Origin: Parasulfuritortus sp049322515
GTDB taxonomy: Bacteria; Pseudomonadota; Gammaproteobacteria; Burkholderiales; Thiobacillaceae
Length of the DNA stretch: 64,000 nt
Direction of reading: 5' to 3'
Assembly (NCBI GenBank): GCA_049322515.1
Contig: JBMOQW010000007.1
Span: forward strand, 56,128-120,127
Shown: in pieces, positions 38,455 to 47,027 of the stretch
Layout: every line of letters starts with the position of its first letter
How positions within the stretch are numbered: position 1 is the stretch's first letter
Position numbers and translations under genes: made by a program
The notes under the pieces: generated by a model
What the model was told of the DNA's origin: nothing
Database searches by the model: none
Seen by the model: only the letters and a program-made list of their open reading frames with translations

Positions 38455-40698
38455 ATGTCTGACCAGATCGCCCGTCGCTACCGTCTTACCGGCCATGTCC
38501 AGGGCGTCGGGTTCCGTCCCTTCGTATACCGGCTGGCACGGCGACTCGGATTGACCGGCTGGGTCCGCAACGCGGTCGGCGTGGTCGAAGTCCATGCCGA
38601 AGGCACCGCCGAGGCCCTGGACCGACTTGCCCGTGACCTGATCGCCTGCGCCCCCGCCATCGCCAGACCCTGCCTGGCAGACAGCCAGCCAATTCCGATC
38701 GAGGGGCACCGGGAGTTCAGTATCCATGCCAGCCTGGCCGGGGCCACGCCGGACATCCATGTCCCGCCCGACTACTTCACCTGCCCGGACTGCCTGCGCG
38801 AACTCGCCGATCCCGGCGATCGCCGCCAGGGCTACCCGTTCATCAACTGTACCCAATGCGGTCCGCGCTACACTTTGATCACCGCCCTGCCCTACGACCG
38901 TCCGAACACCACGATGGCCGGCTTTCCCCTCTGCCCGGCCTGCCAGGCCGAGTATGAAGACCCCACCGACCGGCGCTTTCATGCCGAACCCGTGGCCTGT
39001 CCGGTGTGTGGCCCGCACCTGACCTTCCGCGCCGGGGCGCGGGTCATCACCGGCCCCGACCCGGCTTGTCTGGCCGCCGCCGTGGCGGTCCTGCGCGACG
39101 GCGGCCTCCTGGCGGTGAAAGGCGTGGGTGGCTACCACCTGATGGCCGATGCCACCCAGGCCGACGCAGTGGCCACCCTGCGCGCGCGCAAGCCACGCCC
39201 GAGCAAGCCGCTCGCGGTGATGTTCCCGGCCGACGGCCGCGCGCTCGCCGCCAGCGTCGAACTTGGTCCGGAAGCCCAGGCGCGCCTGACTTCGCCGGCT
39301 CGCCCCATCCTTCTGCTGCCCCTGCGCGCAAGCCACGGCCTGGCCGCCAACCTGGCGCCCGGTCTCGGCGAACTCGGCTGTTTCCTTCCCTACTCGCCCT
39401 TGCACCATCTCTTGCTCAACACCTTTGGCGGTCCCTTGGTGGCCACCTCTGGCAACCTGGGCGGGGAGCCGGTACTGACCGAGGCTGCCGAGGTCGAAGC
39501 CCGGCTCGGCCCGATCGTTGACGCCTTCCTCCACCACGACCGGCCGATCGCCCGGCCGGCCGACGACCCGGTCGAGCGCGGCATCGCCGGCCAGTTCCGG
39601 CCATTGCGCCTGGGGCGTGGCACGGCGCCACTGGAGCTCGTCTTGCCGCGTGCCTTACCGGGCCCGGTGCTGGCGCTCGGCAGCCACATGAAAAATACCG
39701 TCTGCCTGGCATGGGAGCGGCGCGCGGTCATTTCCCCGCACATCGGCGAACTCGACCACGCACGCGGCCTCGACACCCTGGCGCAAGTCGCCGAGGACTT
39801 GCAACGGCTGTATCAGATCCGCGCCGAGCGCCTGCTGGTCGACCGCCATCCCGGCTATGGCTACCGATCTTGGGCCCGCGCCAGCGGCCTGCCACTCGCC
39901 GAGGTCTGGCACCATCATGCCCATGCCTCGGCCCTGGCCGGCGAATACCCCGAGGGGGTCGAGTGGGGCATCTTCACCTGGGACGGCGTCGGCCTGGGTG
40001 AGGATGGCAGTCTCTGGGGCGGCGAACTGCTCGCAGGCCGGCCCGGCCACTGGCGCCGTTTCGCCAGTCTGCGGCCGTTCCGCCTGCCGGGGGGCGACCA
40101 GGCCGGCCGCGAACCCTGGCGTGCGGCCGCCGCGCTGCTGTGGGAGGCCGGCCAGGCGGCCGACTTCGCGCCAGACCTGCTGTATCAGGCCTGGCAACGC
40201 GGCCTCAACTGTCCGACGACCAGCGCCGCCGGCCGCCTGTTCGATGCCGCCGCTGCCCTGATCGGGATTTGCCACCAGGCCGGCTATGAAGGCGAAGGCC
40301 CGATGCGGCTGGAGGCCCTGGCTAGTTCAGAGGCCCAGGCGCCTGACTGGCCGGCCCTGCCCTTGAGCCGCGATGCCCAGTCGATCTGGCGCGCCGACTG
40401 GGCACCCCTGCTCCCCCGCCTCGCCGACACCAACACGGCGAGCGCGCTCCGGGCCCGCGCGTTCCACACCTGCCTGGCCGACACCCTGGTGGCCCAGGCC
40501 GATGCCCTGCGTGCGGTGCGTGGCTGCGCCGACATCGGCCTGGTCGGCGGCGTCTTCCAGAATCGTCTGCTCACCGAGCTGGCCCGCGACCGCCTGGTCG
40601 CGGCGGGCTTTCGTGTCCATCTCCCGAACCGTGTCCCGGCCAACGATGCCGGTGTAAGCTTCGGCCAAGTCATCGACCACCTGTACCGACATGCATGA
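38455..40698 (+). CDS. hypF: Carbamoyltransferase HypF
   Basis: 747 aa. Acylphosphatase domain (GHVQGVGFRPFVYRLA with R21 and N39), two zinc-finger regions with C110/C113, C132/C135, C160/C163 and C182/C185, a YrdC-like domain about 200-380, and a Kae1-like C-terminal domain (HHHAHASALAGE, GGVFQNRLL). It makes carbamoyl adenylate and passes the carbamoyl group to the HypE C-terminal Cys for cyanide formation. It overlaps hypE by 8 nt. Confidence 0.96.
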   Translation: MSDQIARRYRLTGHVQGVGFRPFVYRLARRLGLTGWVRNAVGVVEVHAEGTAEALDRLARDLIACAPAIARPCLADSQPIPIEGHREFSIHASLAGATPDIHVPPDYFTCPDCLRELADPGDRRQGYPFINCTQCGPRYTLITALPYDRPNTTMAGFPLCPACQAEYEDPTDRRFHAEPVACPVCGPHLTFRAGARVITGPDPACLAAAVAVLRDGGLLAVKGVGGYHLMADATQADAVATLRARKPRPSKPLAVMFPADGRALAASVELGPEAQARLTSPARPILLLPLRASHGLAANLAPGLGELGCFLPYSPLHHLLLNTFGGPLVATSGNLGGEPVLTEAAEVEARLGPIVDAFLHHDRPIARPADDPVERGIAGQFRPLRLGRGTAPLELVLPRALPGPVLALGSHMKNTVCLAWERRAVISPHIGELDHARGLDTLAQVAEDLQRLYQIRAERLLVDRHPGYGYRSWARASGLPLAEVWHHHAHASALAGEYPEGVEWGIFTWDGVGLGEDGSLWGGELLAGRPGHWRRFASLRPFRLPGGDQAGREPWRAAAALLWEAGQAADFAPDLLYQAWQRGLNCPTTSAAGRLFDAAAALIGICHQAGYEGEGPMRLEALASSEAQAPDWPALPLSRDAQSIWRADWAPLLPRLADTNTASALRARAFHTCLADTLVAQADALRAVRGCADIGLVGGVFQNRLLTELARDRLVAAGFRVHLPNRVPANDAGVSFGQVIDHLYRHA

Positions 40699-41695
40699 TC
40701 AACGCATCCTCCTGGCCCACGGCAACGGCGGCCGCTACATGCGCGAGCTGATCCGCGAAATCTTTGCCCGCCACCTCGCGAATCCGGCGCTCGACACCGA
40801 CGCCGACGCCGTGCGCCTGCCCGACCTGGGCGGCGAGCTGCTGCTCACCACCGACGGCTTCACCGTGCAGCCCCTGGAATTTCCGGGCGGCAATCTGGGC
40901 TCGCTGGCCGTGCATGGCGTGGTCAACGACCTGGCCGTCGCCGGCGCCGAACCACGCTATCTCACCCTGTCCGCGATCATCGAGGAGGGCCTGGAAATCG
41001 ACTTGCTCGACCGTCTGGTGGCCAGCTTTGCCGCCGCGGCCCGGACCAATGGCGCCGTGGTCGCCGCTGGCGACACCAAGGTGGTGCGCCACGGCGAGGG
41101 CGGGGGTCTCTATCTCTCGGTGGCCGGGCTGGGCGTGCGCCGGGCCACGGTCAACCTTGGCATGGCGGGGATCCAACCAGGGGATGCGGTGCTGGTGTCC
41201 GGCCCGATCGGCGACCATGGCATCTCGGTGATGCTGGCGCGCGAGCAATTCGGCCTGTCCGGCGACCTGCGCTCCGATTCGGCCTCGGTCCTGCCCCTGG
41301 CCCGTGCGGCCTGGGACCTGCCCGGCCTGCGCTTCATGCGCGACCCGACCCGGGGCGGCCTGGCCACGGTGTGTCACGAGATGGTCCAGGCCACGGGGCT
41401 CGGCATCGTCCTCGACCAGGCCCGCGTGCCGGTGCGCGACACCGTGGTCTCGGTCTGCGAGATGCTCGGCTATGACCCCTATTTCCTGGCCTGCGAAGGA
41501 CGCGCCGTGGCCGTAGTCGCGCCCGACGCGGCCGATACCCTCCTGCGCCGCTGGCAGGCCCTGCCGGAGGGCAGCGAGGCAGCCCTCATCGGCCGGATCG
41601 AGGCTGGCACGCCGCGCCTCATCCTGGCGACCGAACTGGGCGGCCGACGGGTGCTGGAAGAACTGGAGGACGACCCCCTGCCGAGAATCTGCTGA
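40691..41695 (+). CDS. hypE: Hydrogenase maturation protein HypE
   Basis: 334 aa. The C-terminal PRIC with the thiocarboxamide-accepting C334 is intact, and LAHGNGGRYMRELI and TTDGFTVQP are PurM-like family motifs. It dehydrates the carbamoylated Cys to a cyanide donor. It ends just before a bidirectional terminator. Confidence 0.96.
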   Translation: MHDQRILLAHGNGGRYMRELIREIFARHLANPALDTDADAVRLPDLGGELLLTTDGFTVQPLEFPGGNLGSLAVHGVVNDLAVAGAEPRYLTLSAIIEEGLEIDLLDRLVASFAAAARTNGAVVAAGDTKVVRHGEGGGLYLSVAGLGVRRATVNLGMAGIQPGDAVLVSGPIGDHGISVMLAREQFGLSGDLRSDSASVLPLARAAWDLPGLRFMRDPTRGGLATVCHEMVQATGLGIVLDQARVPVRDTVVSVCEMLGYDPYFLACEGRAVAVVAPDAADTLLRRWQALPEGSEAALIGRIEAGTPRLILATELGGRRVLEELEDDPLPRIC

Positions 41696-41707
41696 GCGTC
41701 TGCAGAC

Positions 41708-41735
41708 AAAAAAGCCGCGTTGAACGCGGCTTTTT
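41708..41735. terminator. Bidirectional rho-independent terminator
   Basis: Stem GCCGCGT/ACGCGGC (41714-41720 with 41724-41730), 3-nt loop, T5 after it on the plus strand and A6 before it, giving T6 on the minus strand. It should end hypE and the convergent TolC-OmpA gene. Confidence 0.88.
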
Positions 41736-41752
41736 CATCGGTACGACACACC

Positions 41753-43684
41753 TCACAGGCGATCGATCACCCGCAATTCCACCCGCCGGTTCTTGGCCAT
41801 GCCAGCTTCGCTGGCGTTATCGGCGATCGGCTGTGACTCGCCATAGCCCTTCGCGGTCAATTGCCCGGCGGGCACGCCCTGGTTGACCAGATAGTTCATG
41901 ACCGCTTCGGCCCGGCGCTCGGAAAGACGCTGGTTGAAGGCATCCGAGTTTCTGGCATCGGTATGCCCCGAAACCTCGGCGGTCACCTTGGGGTTGGCCT
42001 TGAGGATCCGGGCCGCTTCATCGAGGACCGCATACGCCTCATGGGCGATCTGGGCACTGTTGAGCGCGAAGGTGACGCCCTTCAGCTCGAGGACCGCCTT
42101 GTACGGACAACCGTCGGCATCGACCCGAGTCCCCTTGGGCGTTTCCGGGCAACGGTCGCGGGCGTCCGGCACGCCGTCCGCGTCGGCATCGGCCTGGACC
42201 GCCGGCGCCGCCGGGAACGGTGCGACCGCCCCGGCGGCCGAGTTGGGCGCGACAGTCAATCCGGCCGCCGCCATGGCTTCGGCGAACACTTTGTCCTTGT
42301 CGATCACCAGTTGGTTCGGGACATCCGCCGGACAGACCGCATCCGGATCGAAGGCGGCCTTATCCTCGGTCTTGACCAGGTCAGAGGCCTCCGGACGCTG
42401 CAAGGCCATGGCGCCCACCAGGTTGCCCATACCCGCCTGGGTCCGCCCCATGGCATAGAGATGATCGTAATAGGCCCGCTGGTAGGCCCGCTTGGCTTCG
42501 AACAGTTCGTTCTCGGTGTCGAGCAGGTCGAGCAGGGTACGCTGGCCGATGTCGAACTGCTTGCGGTAGGCATCGCGGGCCTTCTCGATCGAGAGCTGGT
42601 GCTGTTCGAGATAGGTGAGCTGATCGCGCAAGCGGTTGACGTCGTTATAGGCGATGTACAAGGTTTGCCGGATATCGCGGCAGGCCTTGTCACGCATGTC
42701 CTTGGCGACGTTGACCTGTTCCCAGAACTGTCGCTCGGCGGCTTTGTCGGCACCGCCGTTGTAGAGGTTGTAGTTGAGCAGGAGCTCGATGTTGGTCAGC
42801 TTGTGACTGCCATCGACACCATCCAGATCGTTGCCGAAGTCTTGCCGGGCGCGCAAATCCACGCGCGGCAGGAAGGCCGCGTTGCGGGTCTTGGCGTCAC
42901 TTTGTGCCGCGACGATGTTCTCCTGTGCGGCGGCCAGGGCCGGATGCTGGGTATAGGCCAGGCGCAGGGCCTGGTCGGCCCCACTCGGAATGCCTTCGGC
43001 CAGGGCCGGCGGCTCGTCCATCTGGGCCGGCGGCAAAGTGCCGACGATACGCTGGTAACGGGCGCTGACATCATGCAGGTTGCTGGCTTCGGTGAGCAGG
43101 TTCGATTCGGCCAGGGCCAGGCGACCGCTCGCCTGCTCGAGGTCGACCCGGCGACCAACCCCGGATTTCACCCGCTGCTGGATCTGCTCGAACACGATCC
43201 GGTGCTGGACATAGTTTTCCTGAGCAAGCTGGTGCAGCTTGCGGAAGCGCAACACGTCGACATAGGCGCGCATCGCTTCGGAGGCCGCGGTCTCTGCGGC
43301 GTCCAGCAACTCGTAGTAACGCACGCGCTGGGCATGGTTGAACTTGGTCACCTGGTTGCGGGTCGCGTGACCGTCGAACAGCATCTGGTTGAAGATCAGG
43401 GATAGCTGGCTGCGGGTGTAGGTGTCGTCCAGGGTCGGGGTGTCCTGGCGCTCGCGCGCAATACCGGCGGTGACATCGACCCGGGGCCGGTAGGCGCCCC
43501 GCACCACGCCGATCTCCTCGGTCGCCGCCTTGTAGGCATGCCAGCGGGTCAGCACTTCGGGATTCTTGAGCACGGCCTCCTGGGCAGCCTCCTGGAGGGT
43601 GATGGCCTGGCCCGTTGAAACAAACATGACCGCGAGTACGCCGGCCAATAATTTCAATCCGGTCCGGACATGATTTTTTTTCAT
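41753..43684 (-). CDS. TolC-family outer-membrane channel fused to an OmpA domain (LapE-like)
   Basis: 643 aa. Signal peptide about 1-27 (VFVSTGQA region), TolC-type efflux domain about 28-445 with two helical repeats, a linker with a thrombospondin-3-like DADADGVPDARDRCPETPKG segment, and a C-terminal OmpA domain of about 115 aa (VTFALNSAQI, EVSGHTDARNSD, NQRLSERRAEAVMNYL). It probably is the outer-membrane pore of the Lap type I exporter, with an added peptidoglycan anchor. Start is ATG at 43684 with GGGGA upstream. It is divergent from lapG. Confidence 0.9.
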   Translation of the reverse strand: MKKNHVRTGLKLLAGVLAVMFVSTGQAITLQEAAQEAVLKNPEVLTRWHAYKAATEEIGVVRGAYRPRVDVTAGIARERQDTPTLDDTYTRSQLSLIFNQMLFDGHATRNQVTKFNHAQRVRYYELLDAAETAASEAMRAYVDVLRFRKLHQLAQENYVQHRIVFEQIQQRVKSGVGRRVDLEQASGRLALAESNLLTEASNLHDVSARYQRIVGTLPPAQMDEPPALAEGIPSGADQALRLAYTQHPALAAAQENIVAAQSDAKTRNAAFLPRVDLRARQDFGNDLDGVDGSHKLTNIELLLNYNLYNGGADKAAERQFWEQVNVAKDMRDKACRDIRQTLYIAYNDVNRLRDQLTYLEQHQLSIEKARDAYRKQFDIGQRTLLDLLDTENELFEAKRAYQRAYYDHLYAMGRTQAGMGNLVGAMALQRPEASDLVKTEDKAAFDPDAVCPADVPNQLVIDKDKVFAEAMAAAGLTVAPNSAAGAVAPFPAAPAVQADADADGVPDARDRCPETPKGTRVDADGCPYKAVLELKGVTFALNSAQIAHEAYAVLDEAARILKANPKVTAEVSGHTDARNSDAFNQRLSERRAEAVMNYLVNQGVPAGQLTAKGYGESQPIADNASEAGMAKNRRVELRVIDRL

Positions 43685-43785
43685 GAAGATTCCCCAAGTC
43701 AATGAATGACGAAATGCAAAAAGGCGCCATGTTGCCATGCCGGATATAAGCGCCACGACCTGACATCAGTACCAGGCCAGATGAT

Positions 43786-43820
43786 TTGACTACAATCGGT
43801 TGGCTGAGAATTATACTAAT
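43786..43820. promoter_or_regulatory. Divergent promoter region between the lapE-like gene and lapG
   Basis: AT-rich island. On the plus strand TTGACT (43786-43791) and TATACT (43812-43817) are 20 nt apart. On the minus strand a perfect TATAAT lies at 43810-43815 without a good -35. Overlapping -10 boxes suggest coordinated expression of the two Lap genes, possibly under an activator. Confidence 0.4.
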
Positions 43821-43912
43821 TTCATGCTCTCCGGAATATCCGCTCATCATCAGATCGTGCCCGCCCATGCGTGGTGTCGCGCCTGGCCGACACTGCCGAG
43901 CCTTTTGGGGCC

Positions 43913-44608
43913 ATGATCCGTCATCACAGGACCTGGCTGGCCGCGTGTGCGCTGAGTGCGATGGCGAGCCTGTTGTCCCTGAGCGGCCTCGCCTGGCTGG
44001 CCGGGCATTTCGACTTCGAGCGGGTCAGCCAGTACGCGGCCAAGCGCTACGGAATTCAGACCCAAACCCGCGTGGCGCAATGGCGTGACTTGATCGGCAG
44101 TCTCAGAAGCGCACCCGAAGCCGAGAAAATCCGCAAGGTGAACGACTTCTTCAACCGGCGCATCGAGTATCTGGATGACATCGACATCTGGGGTCGTAGC
44201 GACTACTGGGCCACGCCCCTGGAAATGCTCGACAAGGCCAAGGCCGACTGCGAGGACTTCGCCATCGCCAAGTACACCAGCCTGCTGATCCTCGACATTC
44301 CGGCCGACAAGCTCCGGCTCACCTACGTCAAGGCCAAGATCGGCGGCGTCCACAGCACCGTCTCCCAGGCCCACATGGTGCTCGGCTATTACCCCCAGCC
44401 CAGCGAAGAGCCCTTGATCCTCGACAATCTGCTGCACGACATCCGGCCTGCCTCGCGCCGCCCGGACCTGACGCCCGTATTCAGCTTCAACAGTGAAGGC
44501 CTCTGGGTCGGAGGCCAGCCCGGTGGCGCCTCCGGCGGCAGCGCCACGGCGCGCTTGTCGCGCTGGCGTGACCTGCTTGCCCGCATGAAGGCCGAAGGCT
44601 TCGATTAA
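43913..44608 (+). CDS. lapG: LapG-type periplasmic cysteine protease
   Basis: 231 aa. N-terminal signal/anchor about 8-30, then a bacterial transglutaminase-like cysteine proteinase (BTLCP) domain with catalytic C113 (ADCEDFAIAKY), H154 (SQAHMVL) and D171 (LILDNLL). LapG cuts the adhesin N-terminal retention module at a di-alanine site when not held by LapD. The candidate target is TAAG at residues 114-117 of the adhesin encoded at 51.6 kb. An in-frame GTG at 43871 is an alternative start. lapD follows 27 nt later. Confidence 0.94.
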   Translation: MIRHHRTWLAACALSAMASLLSLSGLAWLAGHFDFERVSQYAAKRYGIQTQTRVAQWRDLIGSLRSAPEAEKIRKVNDFFNRRIEYLDDIDIWGRSDYWATPLEMLDKAKADCEDFAIAKYTSLLILDIPADKLRLTYVKAKIGGVHSTVSQAHMVLGYYPQPSEEPLILDNLLHDIRPASRRPDLTPVFSFNSEGLWVGGQPGGASGGSATARLSRWRDLLARMKAEGFD

Positions 44609-44635
44609 CCTATCCGAGACATCGCGGAGAATTCC

Positions 44636-46576
44636 ATGTCCATCTATCGACAATTCTGGCTGGCCATCATCGGGTTGACCGCCCTCGCCTTTGTCGGCAG
44701 CTTCGTGGTGAGCCTGTTCACTGCCCGCGCCTACATCGAACAGCAATTGTTCATGAAGAACGTCGACAACGCCTCGTCATTGGCCCTGGTGTTGTCGCAA
44801 ATGCCGGACAAGGATCCGGTCACCGTCGAGTTGCTGATTTCCTCTCAGTTCGATACCGGCCACTATCAGGAGATCCTGCTCACCGACCCGAACCACCAAA
44901 CCTTGGCCGAGCGTCGCTATGCCGGCAGCGAGACCGGTGCGCCAGACTGGTTCGTGAAGCTGTTCCCGATCCAGGCCGCCGCCGGCATCGCACAAGTCCA
45001 GGACGGCTGGCGGCAATTCGGCACCTTGCGCGTGGTCAGCCACACCCGCTTCGCCTACGCCGAACTGTGGCGCGGCACCCGCCACCTGGCCGCGTGGTTC
45101 CTCGCGGCCGGCCTGTTCGCCGGGGTGCTCGGCAGCCTGTTGCTGCGCTGGCTGTTCCGGCCGCTGAACCGGGTGGTTGAACAAGCCGAGGCCATCCAGG
45201 AGCGCCGCTTCATCACCGTCGAGGAACCCTCGACACGCGAATTGCGCGCCGTCGTGGTGGCCATGAACGCCATGGTCGAACGCCTGAAATCGATTTTTTC
45301 CGAAGAAGCCGGCCGGCTCGATGAATTGCGCCGCAAGGTCAATCATGACGCCCTGACCGACCTGCCCAACCGCGAGTATTTCCTGGCCCAGCTCCGCTCG
45401 CGACTGGGCGAGACCAACACCCGCGCCGCGACCGAAGGCAGCCTGGCGCTGATCCGCATCACCCATCTGGAGACGATCAACAGCCAGCTCGGCCGCCAGC
45501 GCACGGATGCCTTGCTGCAAGACGTCGCACGTTGCCTCAGGCAGGTGCTGGCCGAGAGCCCGGAAGGCCTGGCCGCGCGCCTCAATGGCGCGGATTTCGC
45601 CCTGCTGGCGTCGGGCGAGATCCGCCCCGCCGATCTGGTCAGCGGCATCGAATCGGCCCTGGTCAAGGATCTGCATACCCGCTGGCCCGAACTCGAAGAC
45701 TGCTTCCACGCCGGGATCGTCACCTACCGCAAGCATGACAGTCCCGGCGACCTGCTCGCCTCGGCGGACAAGGCCCTGGCTTTCGCCGAGCAGCAAGGTC
45801 CGAATGCCATCCACCTGCTGCACACGAACCGCGGCACGGCCAGCCAGCGCAGTCAGGAAACCTGGCGACAGGCCTTGTCCGATGCCTTGCGTGACGGCCG
45901 CATCAAGGTGGAACGCTATCCGGTCCTGGCCGCTGGCAACCAGCCCCTGCATCAGGAAGCCGCCGCCCGCGTGCAACTCGATCCCCAAGGTCCCTGGCTG
46001 TCGGCCGGGGATTTCATGCCCATGGCATTGCGTCTCAAGCTCTCCAGCAACGTCGACATGGATGTCATCCAGATTGCCCTGGACCATCTGGAAAGCGAAG
46101 GCACCGAGATCGCCGTCAACCTGTCGGCGGAAACCATCGCCGACTGGCAGTTCACCGACGCGCTGGTCACCCTGCTGGAGCGCAGCCCGGACAAGCGCCG
46201 CCGACTCTGGATCGAGGTGCCGGAATACGGGGCATTCCGCAATTTCGACGCATTCCGCAGCTTCTGCAGCCGGCTTGATCCGCTCGGCTGCAAACTCGGC
46301 ATCGAACACTTCGGCCAGCATTTCAGCGACATCGCCCGCCTGGCCGAACTGGGGCTGGATTACCTGAAGGTGGACAGCAGCTACGTGCGCGGCATCGACA
46401 GCAATCCAGGCAACCAGGAATTCCTGCGCGGCTTGTGCCGGGTCGCGCACAATGCCGGCGTCCTGGTCATCGGCGAAGGCGTGGCGAGCGAACCGGAACT
46501 CGCCACCCTCATGACCCTGGGCTTCGACGGCGCCACCGGCATCGAGATCAGCCGACAGGCGGCGCAGACCGGCTGA
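44636..46576 (+). CDS. lapD: LapD-type c-di-GMP receptor
   Basis: 646 aa. TM1 about 7-28, periplasmic LapD/MoxY domain about 30-148, TM2 about 151-172, HAMP, then degenerate GGDEF (NGADF, 317-321) and degenerate EAL (QEAAARVQL; E441-A442-A443). This loss of both motifs is what is expected of the non-enzymatic receptor LapD, which binds c-di-GMP at the EAL domain and sequesters LapG by its periplasmic domain. A GGAG sequence precedes the ATG. Confidence 0.95.
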   Translation: MSIYRQFWLAIIGLTALAFVGSFVVSLFTARAYIEQQLFMKNVDNASSLALVLSQMPDKDPVTVELLISSQFDTGHYQEILLTDPNHQTLAERRYAGSETGAPDWFVKLFPIQAAAGIAQVQDGWRQFGTLRVVSHTRFAYAELWRGTRHLAAWFLAAGLFAGVLGSLLLRWLFRPLNRVVEQAEAIQERRFITVEEPSTRELRAVVVAMNAMVERLKSIFSEEAGRLDELRRKVNHDALTDLPNREYFLAQLRSRLGETNTRAATEGSLALIRITHLETINSQLGRQRTDALLQDVARCLRQVLAESPEGLAARLNGADFALLASGEIRPADLVSGIESALVKDLHTRWPELEDCFHAGIVTYRKHDSPGDLLASADKALAFAEQQGPNAIHLLHTNRGTASQRSQETWRQALSDALRDGRIKVERYPVLAAGNQPLHQEAAARVQLDPQGPWLSAGDFMPMALRLKLSSNVDMDVIQIALDHLESEGTEIAVNLSAETIADWQFTDALVTLLERSPDKRRRLWIEVPEYGAFRNFDAFRSFCSRLDPLGCKLGIEHFGQHFSDIARLAELGLDYLKVDSSYVRGIDSNPGNQEFLRGLCRVAHNAGVLVIGEGVASEPELATLMTLGFDGATGIEISRQAAQTG

Positions 46577-46609
46577 GACCGGCTGAACCCTGATCCATGC
46601 CTGCCGGCG

Positions 46610-46963
46610 TCAGATGACGCCGCTGTCGTCGCTGGATAACAGGCTGAGCGAATTCAAATGACTGCGCAAGGAGCGGCGTTGCATGAGCTTCTCCTGGGCA
46701 GGCGCCGGGAGATCCGTGAAACGCAGCAGATTCTGCTCAATCAACAAATCGACCACGTCCTCGACCACCCGGATCATGGCCAGGTCGGATTCACCCAGGG
46801 CCCGGACCACGCCAGGATCGGCACCGTCCTTGCCAAGCGCCATGTCGAGCAGGAAGGCGTTCAAGTCGTGGCTGCCTTCATCCATCCACTCGCGCGTGGT
46901 GGCGGTTTCCGAGGCCGACACCGCGACGATCTTCCCTTCCGAATTGCGCTGAACATATGGCAT
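46610..46963 (-). CDS. Small LapD-associated protein (tryptophan synthase beta-like family)
   Basis: 117 aa. The MPYVQRNSEGKIVAV start and DLAMIRVVEDVVDLLIEQNLLRFTDLP core match short proteins in pseudomonads and betaproteobacteria that are often mislabelled 'tryptophan synthase subunit beta'. No enzyme motif is present; function unknown. It lies between lapD and the adhesin gene, on the adhesin strand but after that gene's terminator. Confidence 0.8.
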   Translation of the reverse strand: MPYVQRNSEGKIVAVSASETATTREWMDEGSHDLNAFLLDMALGKDGADPGVVRALGESDLAMIRVVEDVVDLLIEQNLLRFTDLPAPAQEKLMQRRSLRSHLNSLSLLSSDDSGVI

Positions 46964-46978
46964 GTCACCTCCCCAAGC

Positions 46979-47009
46979 AAAAAGACCCTGGCAGGATTAT
47001 CCGCCAGGG
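46979..47009 (-). terminator. Rho-independent terminator of the adhesin gene
   Basis: On the minus strand, stem CCCTGGC/GCCAGGG (47003-47009 with 46986-46992), with inner GGAT/ATCC pairing in the loop, followed by TCTTTTTG. It lies 18 nt past the adhesin stop and before the 117-aa gene. Confidence 0.85.
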
Positions 47010-47027
47010 CCCGCCCTCACGAAACGA

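Noticed and set aside
46605..46622. Perfect palindrome CGGCGTCA-GA-TGACGCCG as terminator between lapD and the 117-aa gene
   Set aside because: The loop is only 2 nt, it covers the last codons of the small gene and no T-tract follows; probably chance or weak.
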